Assembly: GCA_045649105.1 (NCBI GenBank)
Contig: JAZRPG010000028.1
Span: 1 to 27,334, forward strand
Reading direction: 5' to 3'
Length of the DNA stretch: 27,334 bases
Source of the DNA: JAZRPG01 sp045649105
GTDB lineage: Bacteria; Bacillota; Clostridia; Oscillospirales; JAAYXM01
Shown here piece by piece: positions 15,198 through 22,219 of this stretch (positions are counted from its first letter, which is position 1; each line of letters opens with the position of its first letter). The notes below the pieces were generated by a model. It searched no databases. It was not told the DNA's origin and was given only the letters and a program-made list of their open reading frames with translations. Position numbers and translations under genes: made by a program.

Positions 15198-15986
15198 TTA
15201 ACGCGTAAAAAACTTTACGCAATCTGTATCCGACTCTGCAATCTCGACATCAAGGCACGGAAAAGCCGCTTTTATTATATCCCGCATATGCGGGCACACG
15301 ATATCCTCCGTTGCAAAATGCCCAGCATCTATGAGATTTATCCCGAGCTCCTGAGCCTCCAGAAATACATCATGCTTTATATCAGCCGTCACAAATGTAT
15401 CACAGCCAAGACACGCCACCGCGCCTATATAGCTTCCGCATGACCCTCCGCCGACTGCAACCCTGTGCACGGCTTTCCCTGCGTTATAATATCTTAACCC
15501 GTTTGCCGAAACGGCATTGCAGACATGCTCCAAAAATGCGGAAAACTCTTTTTTCTCTTTAAGGACGCCGTATCTGCCGCCGCCCGCGCCGCTGTCACCT
15601 ATCGGCTCTATCGGGCACAGGTCTTCTACGCCAACCGCCTCTGCAAGCAGGTCATTCACTCCGCCTTGTGCGCTGTCCATGTTGGTATGCATACAGATAG
15701 CCGAAATCCCGTTTTCGATTAAGTGAAGCAGGATTGCACCTGTCGCGTCGCTGTCCGTAATGCTTTTTCGCGCGTTAAATATCACGGGGTGATGCGATAC
15801 GATGAGATTTGCGCCTTTTTCTGCCGCCTCGTCTATAACACGGCGGGTTATGTCAAGCGCAACCGCAACTCTGCGCACCTCTTTCTCTCCGTGCCCGACA
15901 AGAAATCCCGCATTGTCAAAATCCGCAGCGTAGCCAAGCGGCGCCGCCTTTTCAAGCGCACCCAGAACATCAACAACTTTCGTCAT
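15198..15986 (-). CDS. NIF3/YqfO-family dinuclear-metal hexameric protein
   Basis: Member of the NIF3/GTP cyclohydrolase I type 2 family (E. coli YbgI, B. subtilis YqfO), with 262 residues, so the short form without the large PII-like insertion. Metal ligands are visible: SHHPVIF (H65, H66), CMHTNMD (H100, D104) and, near the C-terminus, AGHFATEDI with His and Glu. The physiological reaction of this family is not settled. Its ATG overlaps the trmK stop codon (ATGA), a coupling seen in many Firmicutes where trmK and yqfO are adjacent. Confidence 0.92.
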   Translation of the reverse strand: MTKVVDVLGALEKAAPLGYAADFDNAGFLVGHGEKEVRRVAVALDITRRVIDEAAEKGANLIVSHHPVIFNARKSITDSDATGAILLHLIENGISAICMHTNMDSAQGGVNDLLAEAVGVEDLCPIEPIGDSGAGGGRYGVLKEKKEFSAFLEHVCNAVSANGLRYYNAGKAVHRVAVGGGSCGSYIGAVACLGCDTFVTADIKHDVFLEAQELGINLIDAGHFATEDIVCPHMRDIIKAAFPCLDVEIAESDTDCVKFFTR

Positions 15987-16663
15987 ATCATTTCTCTCCG
16001 TTTCTTTAAGGAATCAAGCACCGCCTCGCGCGCCCGGCGCTCCTCATCAGCTATAATCTTTGCAGAAACCTTGCTTCTAAGCTCATTTTCAAGGCGCGAA
16101 ATCACCTTATCCGCATAATCGCGGGCAAGCGGCTTTAAAAACGCGCCACGGCTTATGTACGCCTCATACGGCTCGTGCTTTTTCCCCGGCTCAAACACCA
16201 CAGTTAGTATGCAGTATATGTGCCCCTCCTCGCGGACAAACTGCTCGTCCGCAATGTCATATCCGTTCTCATATAAAAACGACCTTAGTTTTTCTGCCTT
16301 TGTCATGGGCTGCAGCACAAGTGTGCACCCTTTTGTGCGCGTCCACTCCGCCCTTGAGAGTATGTCGGCAATCGTCTCACCGCCCATACCTGCTATTACA
16401 ACGCATTCATGCTTTTCAATGCCGCATAGCCCGTCACACAGCACGGTGCGTATCCTGTCAGAAAGCCCTGCCTCCTCTACCGCCGCGCGCGCCCCGGAAA
16501 GCGGGCCTTCGCGGACATCGCTTGCAGTTATTCTCTTTGCACGGTTTTCCCTTGCCGCATGTATCGCGACAAGTGCATGGTCGCACCCGACATCAGCGAG
16601 CGACTCGCAGACGGGTATCGCTCTCAAAACTGCCGCCAGTCTTTCGGAAAGAGACTTATTCAC
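15983..16663 (-). CDS. trmK: tRNA (adenine-22-N1)-methyltransferase
   Basis: SAM-dependent enzyme that methylates N1 of A22 in some tRNAs; B. subtilis YqfN is the reference. The 226 residues hold the SAM motif LADVGCDHALV (22-32), TASDVREGPL, the family motif VIAGMGGETI, LQPM, and a C-terminal coiled-coil (about 170-225). The start chosen is GTG at 16663, with GGAGG seven bases upstream. A longer frame from 16714 would run through the terminator hairpin of the preceding gene and is rejected. The NIF3 gene follows with a four-base overlap, then rqcH. Confidence 0.93.
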   Translation of the reverse strand: MNKSLSERLAAVLRAIPVCESLADVGCDHALVAIHAARENRAKRITASDVREGPLSGARAAVEEAGLSDRIRTVLCDGLCGIEKHECVVIAGMGGETIADILSRAEWTRTKGCTLVLQPMTKAEKLRSFLYENGYDIADEQFVREEGHIYCILTVVFEPGKKHEPYEAYISRGAFLKPLARDYADKVISRLENELRSKVSAKIIADEERRAREAVLDSLKKRREMI

Positions 16664-16670
16664 CGCCGTA

Positions 16671-16675
16671 CCTCC
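16671..16675 (-). promoter_or_regulatory. ribosome binding site deciding the trmK start
   Basis: GGAGG seven bases before the GTG at 16663. The only upstream in-frame ATG (16714) begins in a terminator stem. Confidence 0.8.
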
Positions 16676-16681
16676 GTATAC

Positions 16682-16715
16682 AGAAAATGCGCGCGCAGAC
16701 CTTTGCGCACGCATT
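16682..16715 (-). terminator. terminator after the DUF1858 gene
   Basis: On the minus strand AATGCGTGCGC (16705-16715) pairs with GCGCGCGCATT (16686-16696), one T-G pair, over an eight-base loop, followed by a short TTTTC run. The short T-run suggests partial read-through into trmK. Confidence 0.65.
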
Positions 16716-16728
16716 CTCCCGATTTCAG

Positions 16729-16932
16729 TTAGTTGTTTGCCAAATGCTCATTGAGCTTTGTGAGAAGCGCATCAACATCTACACCGTGAACCTCACATGC
16801 CTGCTCAAGTGTCTCGCCGCGTGAAGCCGGGCAGCCGAGGCAGTGCATTCCTATTTCAAAAAAATACGGTGCTGTTGTCGCATCGATATCAAGAATATCT
16901 CCGATTATAGTGTCCTTTGTAATCTGTGCCAT
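16729..16932 (-). CDS. DUF1858 small protein with conserved Cys motif
   Basis: Protein of 67 residues in the DUF1858 family, often annotated as hybrid-cluster-protein-associated disulfide oxidoreductase. The diagnostic pattern is present: GMHCLGCPASRGETLEQAC (28-46) with C31, C34 and C46, then HGVDVDALLTKLNEHL. The CxxC suggests thiol redox or metal-cluster chemistry, but no hybrid-cluster protein is nearby. ATG at 16932 with AAAGGA eight bases upstream. It has its own promoter and terminator, so it is probably expressed as a short transcript with partial read-through from tepA and into trmK. Confidence 0.9.
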   Translation of the reverse strand: MAQITKDTIIGDILDIDATTAPYFFEIGMHCLGCPASRGETLEQACEVHGVDVDALLTKLNEHLANN

Positions 16933-16962
16933 AAAAAACATCCTTTCTCAAGTTATGCTTTA

Positions 16963-16991
16963 ATTATACTGCGAATCAAAGCTGTTTTCAA
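16963..16991 (-). promoter_or_regulatory. promoter for the DUF1858 gene
   Basis: On the minus strand TTGAAA (16986-16991), a 17-base spacer and a perfect TATAAT (16963-16968) lie between the tepA stop codon and the DUF1858 start. Confidence 0.7.
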
Positions 16992-16992
16992 G

Positions 16993-17691
16993 TCAATTTT
17001 TCATATTTTTATTTTTTCCTATGCGTTTATGCAGAAATTCAAGCGCGTCAGCAAGCGTACCCACCTTATCTATAAGTCCCATATCAACAGCTTCCTTGCC
17101 GTAAATTACCGTGCCGACATCTGTCGCGAGCTCGCCGACCTTGAGCATATACTCCCGGAATTTCTCGGCGGTAGTATTCGAGTGCCGCGCGACAAAGCTC
17201 GTTATCCGCTCCTGTACACGCTCAAAATAGTTAAATGTCTGCGGCGCACCTACTACTACGCCGCTCATGCGCACGGGATGTATGGTTATGGCAGCCGATT
17301 CTGCAATAAACGAACATTCCGCCGCAACGGCAAGCGGCACGCCTATCGAATGGCCTCCGCCAAGAATAAGCGATGCCGTAGGTTTTTTCATGCCTGCTAT
17401 CAGCTCCGCAATTGCAAGACCCGCCTCAATATCACCGCCTACGGTATTGAGCATTATAAGCAGCCCGTCTATGTCATCATTCTCCTCTACTGCGGCAAGC
17501 TGCGGGCATATATGCTCATATTTCGTCGTCTTTGTCTCGCTCGGCTGTACGGTGTGACCCTCTATCTGTCCGACTATTGTTATACAATGTATTCTGCCAT
17601 GCTTGCTTTGTGTCACGACAGAGCCGGTTTCCACTATATCCTCGCGTTCCTCGCGTCTTTCATCCGTATCGTTATTATTTGAATTTTTCAT
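16993..17691 (-). CDS. tepA: TepA/YmfB-type ClpP-like serine protease
   Basis: ClpP-fold protein of 232 residues resembling B. subtilis TepA (YmfB), linked to protein export and spore quality. The N-terminal 30 residues are charged and lack a signal peptide, so it is probably cytosolic. The ClpP landmarks are IMLNTVGGDIEAGLAI (79-94), GGGHSIG with nucleophile S115, and AAITIHPVRMSG with H138. An extra GHTVQPSETKTTKYEH stretch, typical of TepA rather than ClpP, is present at 45-60. No Clp ATPase is adjacent. GGGGGAG lies about five bases before the ATG; a small CCATAT/ATATGG hairpin stands just upstream of it. Confidence 0.87.
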   Translation of the reverse strand: MKNSNNNDTDERREEREDIVETGSVVTQSKHGRIHCITIVGQIEGHTVQPSETKTTKYEHICPQLAAVEENDDIDGLLIMLNTVGGDIEAGLAIAELIAGMKKPTASLILGGGHSIGVPLAVAAECSFIAESAAITIHPVRMSGVVVGAPQTFNYFERVQERITSFVARHSNTTAEKFREYMLKVGELATDVGTVIYGKEAVDMGLIDKVGTLADALEFLHKRIGKNKNMKN

Positions 17692-17735
17692 TTTTTCTCC
17701 CCCATATTTTTATATATGGTAGTTTTGCTTTATTT

Positions 17736-17783
17736 TCACAAAATATGCCCCTGCAAAGCTTTTGACTTTCCAGGGGCATATAA
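17736..17783 (-). terminator. terminator after the SDR gene
   Basis: On the minus strand ATATGCCCCTG (17771-17781) pairs with CAGGGGCATAT (17743-17753); the intervening bases can form a small inner AAAG/CTTT stem. TTTTGTG follows. It lies 13 bases after the SDR stop codon. Confidence 0.85.
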
Positions 17784-17795
17784 ATTCTTTATTTT

Positions 17796-18581
17796 CTATT
17801 TTTTGATATAAAGAGCGCCTACAACGGCATTGATAAAACGCGCAGGCAAAATTTTGGAAAGAAGGGCAAAAATTTTATATTTAAAGCCTATTGTATACAG
17901 CGGCGCAACATTTTTCCGCATTGCGACTTTGCATATTTTTTTTGCAACATACTGCGGTGTCATGCCGTTTTTTTCATCTTTCTCCATAACGCTTACGGAC
18001 GATGCAATCACATTTCCGTACTGCGTCTCCCCGTCCTCGCTCTTTACTCTTGCGGCAGTAAACCCGGTCCTTACATCGCCGGGCATAACCGCGCACACGG
18101 AGACTCCGAAGCGCGACACCTCGCAGCGAAGTGCAAGTGTGAGCGAGTTTAGGGCCGCCTTCGTCGCGGAATAGAACGCCTGAAACGGAATGGAAAATAT
18201 CGCTGCCGCCGAGCTCACATTCACTATTCGCCCCCGCCTTTTCCGCAGAAGCGGCAATGCGTACTTAGAGCAGAGAAAAGCACCGAACACATTAACCTCA
18301 AAAATCCGCCTGACATCGCCGGTGTCTGAAAACTCAACCGCACCCGATATCCCGAACCCCGCATTGTTTATAAGAAGGTCAAGCCCGCTCTCTTCGGCTC
18401 CGATTTTTTCAAACGCCGCCGCGACATCCTCCTCGTTCGATATGTCCGCGGCTATATGAATGCCCGTTTTGCCCCCGTGGCGGCTCATGTCATAGACACG
18501 GTATCCAAGCTCAATAAGCCTTTCCGCTATTTCCGCACCTATGCCGCCCGAGGCTCCGGTAACCACCGCTACCCTTGTCAT
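17796..18581 (-). CDS. classical SDR oxidoreductase, candidate 3-ketosphinganine reductase
   Basis: NAD(P)-dependent short-chain dehydrogenase of 261 residues. TGASGGIG (8-15) binds the cofactor; NNAG is 72-75; the catalytic set is S123 or S124, Y137 and K141 in YSATK; PG is 167-168. A hydrophobic C-terminal segment (about 230-259) suggests membrane association, as in KDSR- and retinol-dehydrogenase-like SDRs that act on lipid substrates. It starts five bases after the alpha-oxoamine synthase gene, so coexpression is nearly certain. By context the substrate may be the beta-ketoamine made by that enzyme; this is inference, since SDR substrates are not readable from sequence. Confidence 0.9.
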   Translation of the reverse strand: MTRVAVVTGASGGIGAEIAERLIELGYRVYDMSRHGGKTGIHIAADISNEEDVAAAFEKIGAEESGLDLLINNAGFGISGAVEFSDTGDVRRIFEVNVFGAFLCSKYALPLLRKRRGRIVNVSSAAAIFSIPFQAFYSATKAALNSLTLALRCEVSRFGVSVCAVMPGDVRTGFTAARVKSEDGETQYGNVIASSVSVMEKDEKNGMTPQYVAKKICKVAMRKNVAPLYTIGFKYKIFALLSKILPARFINAVVGALYIKK

Positions 18582-18586
18582 ATTTC

Positions 18587-19768
18587 CTACAGCTCCTCGC
18601 GCATAACACGCGCTATTATATCCATCGCCTCATCAAGCACGGGCTCTGTATGCGTCGCCATAAGGCTCGTCCTTAAAAGACATTCTGTCGCAGGCGTCGC
18701 CGGCGGAAGAACCGGATTTACATAAACGCCTTCTTCAAACAGGCGCTTTGAGCGCTTAAGCGTCGTCACCATATCGTATGTATAGAAAGGAATTATCGGC
18801 GTATTCTCTCCCGAGTCCTTTATCTCTATCCCGCGCTCGCGAAGTCCGCGGCGGAGGTATGACGAAAGCTCCGAAAGGCGCGTCGTAAGACCCGGATTTT
18901 CCCTTATCTCGCGAAGCGCAGCCAATGCCGACGCGCAGCTTGCAGGCGGAATGGATGCACTGAATATAAACGGGCGCGAGCTGTGCCTTACAAACTCTGC
19001 AACATTCTTTGAGGCAAGCATATATCCTCCGATACTCGCAAGCGACTTGCTGAATGTTCCCATTATGATATCAACCTCGTCCGTAAGTCCGAAATGGCTC
19101 GCCGTTCCGCGGCCTCCCTCGCCTATTACGCCGAAGCCGTGTGCATCGTCTACCATGACACGCGCGCGGTATTTTTTCGCAAGAGCCACAATTTCAGGCA
19201 GCTTGCATATATCTCCGCTCATGCTGAAAACGCCGTCCGTGACGATAAGCTTTCCTGAGTCCTCAGGGATTTTCTGAAGCTTTTTCTCCAAATCCTCCAT
19301 ATCATTGTGCTTATATCGCAATGTCTCTGCATAGCTTAAGCGACATGCATCGTAAATACTCGCATGATTTTCGCGGTCGTTCAATATATAATCGCCGCGC
19401 CCCGCTATCGCACTGATTATACCGAGATTCGACTGGAATCCCGTAGAAAATGTAACGGCAGCCTCTTTTCCGACAAAGTCGGCAAGCTCACGCTCAAGCG
19501 TGTTGTGCAAATCAAGAGTTCCGTTTAAAAACCTTGAGCCGGAGCAGCCCGTCCCGTACTTTTCAAGGGCGGCGGCAGCCGCATCTATAACGCGCTGATT
19601 AACCGTAAGCCCGAGATAGTTATTTGACCCGAGCATGATTTTGCGTTTGCCCTCCATGGTTACTACCGCGTCCTGCTTTGATTCAAGCTCATGAAAATAC
19701 GGATATATACCCATTTCGACTATTTTTTCAACATCTTTAAATTCCCCGCATTTTTTAAATAACGGCAA
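18587..19768 (-). CDS. alpha-oxoamine synthase, serine palmitoyltransferase-like
   Basis: PLP enzyme of 393 residues that condenses an amino acid with an acyl-CoA or acyl-ACP (family: Kbl, BioF, HemA, SPT). GSNNYLGL is 47-54; GTGCSGSRFLNGTLDLH (72-88) and FSTGFQSN follow; H135 stacks on PLP; VDDAHG has D207 and H210; K241 in TFSKSLAS is the Schiff-base lysine. The C-terminal block VNPVLPPATP ... LLRTSLMATHT is closer to Bacteroides-type SPT than to Kbl (AAHT) or BioF, as I recall those families. The TTG start at 19768 has GGGGG eight bases upstream; the GTG at 19777 overlaps that site. The SDR gene follows, and the promoter is strong. Kbl remains the main alternative. Confidence 0.88.
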   Translation of the reverse strand: MPLFKKCGEFKDVEKIVEMGIYPYFHELESKQDAVVTMEGKRKIMLGSNNYLGLTVNQRVIDAAAAALEKYGTGCSGSRFLNGTLDLHNTLERELADFVGKEAAVTFSTGFQSNLGIISAIAGRGDYILNDRENHASIYDACRLSYAETLRYKHNDMEDLEKKLQKIPEDSGKLIVTDGVFSMSGDICKLPEIVALAKKYRARVMVDDAHGFGVIGEGGRGTASHFGLTDEVDIIMGTFSKSLASIGGYMLASKNVAEFVRHSSRPFIFSASIPPASCASALAALREIRENPGLTTRLSELSSYLRRGLRERGIEIKDSGENTPIIPFYTYDMVTTLKRSKRLFEEGVYVNPVLPPATPATECLLRTSLMATHTEPVLDEAMDIIARVMREEL

Positions 19769-19776
19769 ACAAAACA

Positions 19777-19781
19777 CCCCC
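19777..19781 (-). promoter_or_regulatory. ribosome binding site deciding the synthase start
   Basis: GGGGG lies eight bases before the TTG at 19768 and overlaps the earlier in-frame GTG (19775-19777), which it cannot serve. Confidence 0.65.
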
Positions 19782-19796
19782 TGTTAAGCTTGTCTA

Positions 19797-19825
19797 ATTT
19801 TATCGCACACTGTCTTCATTGTCAA
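19797..19825 (-). promoter_or_regulatory. strong promoter for the synthase/SDR operon
   Basis: On the minus strand a perfect TTGACA (19820-19825), a 17-base spacer and TAAAAT (19797-19802). Confidence 0.78.
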
Positions 19826-19882
19826 GTTTTTACACATTATAAAGGCTATATAAGAAAAAATTGTATAATTTTTAAATAGTTC

Positions 19883-19911
19883 TTTAGAAATTGCATGAAG
19901 CGTGATATAAT
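19883..19911 (+). promoter_or_regulatory. promoter for the FAD dehydrogenase-radC-uvrBA unit
   Basis: TTTAGA (19883-19888), a 17-base spacer and a perfect TATAAT (19906-19911), about 24 bases before the ATG. I see no clear SOS box overlapping it. Confidence 0.55.
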
Positions 19912-19934
19912 ATTTTTAATTAAGGAGTTTTTTT

Positions 19935-21521
19935 ATGATTAAAATAGGAAATATTAAGCTTGCACTTTCAGAAAGTGAGGAAATGCTTCCTCAGAAAATA
20001 GCGCGAGCTCTGCATATCCCACGCACGGCAATTGTATCATACAGCATCACAAAAAAAGCTGTCGACGCGCGCGACCGCAAAAATGTGCACTTTGTGTACT
20101 CAGTCGAAGTGAAGCTGAATACAGACGAAAAAAGTGTTATAAAGCGCTCAGGGCGCGGAGACATTACATTAAAGGAAAATCTTCCGGCTCCTGCCGCCGC
20201 TGTCCCCAGCCTCCCCTCCATGCGTCCTGTTGTCGTCGGTGCAGGCCCTGCAGGGCTGTTTGCCGCACTTACGCTTGCAAAGGCAGGCGCAAAACCGATA
20301 CTTATAGAACGCGGCGAGCCTGTCGAGAAGCGCGCGGTAACAGTAAATCACTTCTGGAAGACGGGAGAGCTGAGCTTATCCTCAAATGTGCAGTTCGGCG
20401 AGGGCGGCGCAGGCGCATTCTCGGACGGGAAGCTCAACTCCGGCACGCATGACAAAAGACGGGCAGAGGTATTTAAAACCTTTGTCGAGCACGGCGCCCC
20501 GCCTGAAATTTCATATATCAGAAACCCTCATATCGGCTCGGACAACCTCCCGAAAATCGTTTCCGGAATACGGAATCACATAATATCACTCGGCGGCGAG
20601 GTTTATTTTAACCACACGCTGCGGGAAATATTGACGCGTTCGGGGCGAGTATCCGGGGTTTTGTGCCGCACGCCTGACGGCGAGGTTGGCTTTGACACGG
20701 ACAACATAGTTCTCGCTGTCGGCCATTCTGCACGCGATGTCTTCTCGATGCTCCTTGACCTTGGCATAACACTTGAAAAAAAGCCATTTTCCATTGGCGT
20801 CCGCATAGAACATCTCCAGCGCGATATTGACAAAAACCAATATGGCGCCTTCGCCAGAACCGCGGCACTGGGGGCTGCGGACTACAAGCTTTCAAGCAAG
20901 CTTTTAAACGGAAGAACGGCTTATACCTTCTGCATGTGTCCGGGCGGCACTGTTATAAATGCATCTTCTGAAGAAGGCGGACTTGTCACAAACGGCATGA
21001 GCTTATTTGCGCGCGACGGACGCAACGCAAACAGCGCGCTTCTTGTAAGCGTTTCACCCGACGATTTCCCCGGCGCATCACCGCTTTCGGGAGTTGATTA
21101 TCAGCGCAAAATAGAGCGCGCCGCATTCGCACTCGGCGGAAGTAATTTTCGCGCTCCCGCGCAGACTGCCGAGGGGTTTTTAAGCAACAAACTTACGGGG
21201 TTCGGGCGCATAACACCGACCTTTCTTCCCGGTGTGACAGAGTGCTGTATTTCGGAGCTTTTTCCGGAATATATTACAGAATCGCTGCGCGCAGGCATCC
21301 GAGGCTTTGCTCGTCTTCTCCCTGCATTCGGCGATGGCGAGGCTGTTCTCACCGCGCCTGAAACGCGAAGCTCGTCCCCCGTGCGCATAGTGCGCGGTGA
21401 TACGCTTGAGTCTTCACTCCCGGGGCTTTTCCCGTGCGGTGAGGGCGCAGGATACTCAGGCGGAATACTTTCCTCCGCAGTTGACGGAATACGCGTCGCA
21501 GAGGCAGTTCTGAAATTATAG
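19935..21521 (+). CDS. FAD-dependent dehydrogenase (COG2509 type)
   Basis: Flavoprotein of 528 residues of unknown physiological substrate, widespread in Clostridia. An N-terminal domain (1-95) precedes the FAD-binding Rossmann motif VVVGAGPAG (99-107), followed by IERG near 125, the family block NVQFGEGGAGAFSDGKLNSG (151-170), a middle substrate domain, and the C-terminal GLFPCGEGAGYSGGI motif contacting FAD. No signal peptide or membrane segment is seen, so it is probably cytosolic. The ATG has AAGGAG seven bases upstream. It is the first gene of a unit continuing into radC after 17 bases; why it travels with repair genes is unclear. Confidence 0.88.
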   Translation: MIKIGNIKLALSESEEMLPQKIARALHIPRTAIVSYSITKKAVDARDRKNVHFVYSVEVKLNTDEKSVIKRSGRGDITLKENLPAPAAAVPSLPSMRPVVVGAGPAGLFAALTLAKAGAKPILIERGEPVEKRAVTVNHFWKTGELSLSSNVQFGEGGAGAFSDGKLNSGTHDKRRAEVFKTFVEHGAPPEISYIRNPHIGSDNLPKIVSGIRNHIISLGGEVYFNHTLREILTRSGRVSGVLCRTPDGEVGFDTDNIVLAVGHSARDVFSMLLDLGITLEKKPFSIGVRIEHLQRDIDKNQYGAFARTAALGAADYKLSSKLLNGRTAYTFCMCPGGTVINASSEEGGLVTNGMSLFARDGRNANSALLVSVSPDDFPGASPLSGVDYQRKIERAAFALGGSNFRAPAQTAEGFLSNKLTGFGRITPTFLPGVTECCISELFPEYITESLRAGIRGFARLLPAFGDGEAVLTAPETRSSSPVRIVRGDTLESSLPGLFPCGEGAGYSGGILSSAVDGIRVAEAVLKL

Positions 21522-21538
21522 AAAGGACACGGCAACAG

Positions 21539-22210
21539 ATGGCTGAAGGACATCGAGGCAGATTGAGAAAGAGATTCCTCGAAGAAAATATTGACACCAT
21601 ACCCGACTATATAGTCCTTGAGATGATGCTTCACGGCGTCATTTCAAGATGTGACACCTGCGAGCTTGCAAGGACGCTTATACGCGAATTCGGCGGACTT
21701 CCTCAGGTTATAGATGCGCCGATGCATGAGCTCCTAAAGATTCGCGGCATGGGCGAGCGTGCCGCAATGCATCTTAAGCTCATCCCCCAGTACTACCGCA
21801 AATACAGCACGCTTAAATGGGGAAATTCACTTGTATTCAACGATGCCGAGACCGTGGGTAAGTATATGCTCGACAAGCTCATCGGCTACGAAAACGAGAT
21901 TCTTCTTGCTGCATGCATGGACACAAACTGCAAGCTTCTCGCCTGCAAGCCCGTGTTTGAAGGGACAATAAATGCAGTTAACATAAGCATAAGAAAGGTT
22001 GTTGAATTCGCACTGCAGTTTAATTCCGCGCGCGTTATAATTGCGCATAACCACTTAAGCGGCAATGCACTGCCATCGGCAGATGACCTTGAAACAACGC
22101 GTCAGCTTCATACGGCGCTCAATTATGTAGGCATAAGGCTCGACGACCATATAATCGTCGCAGGTGATGACTTTATATCCCTTGCCCAAAGCGGATTCTT
22201 TAAAAAATAG
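21539..22210 (+). CDS. radC: RadC/JAB-domain DNA repair-associated protein
   Basis: RadC (MPN+/JAB1) family protein of 223 residues. The N-terminal helical domain (GHRGRLRKRF) includes a helix-hairpin-helix (LLKIRGMGERAAMHLKL, 65-81). The JAMM metal site is complete: E141 in FEGT, then H170 and H172 in AHNHLSGN, and D183 in LPSADD. The family usually has HNHPSG; here Pro is Leu. The RadC molecular function is unsettled despite its name. AAAGGA lies 11 bases before the ATG. The uvrB start follows within nine bases, so it is cotranscribed with the excision-repair genes. Confidence 0.93.
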   Translation: MAEGHRGRLRKRFLEENIDTIPDYIVLEMMLHGVISRCDTCELARTLIREFGGLPQVIDAPMHELLKIRGMGERAAMHLKLIPQYYRKYSTLKWGNSLVFNDAETVGKYMLDKLIGYENEILLAACMDTNCKLLACKPVFEGTINAVNISIRKVVEFALQFNSARVIIAHNHLSGNALPSADDLETTRQLHTALNYVGIRLDDHIIVAGDDFISLAQSGFFKK

Positions 22211-22219
22211 GTGTTTTTT

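Noticed and set aside
16664..16714. Upstream extension of trmK
   Set aside because: The extra 17 residues are encoded by the terminator hairpin of the DUF1858 gene, and the GTG at 16663 has the good ribosome site.
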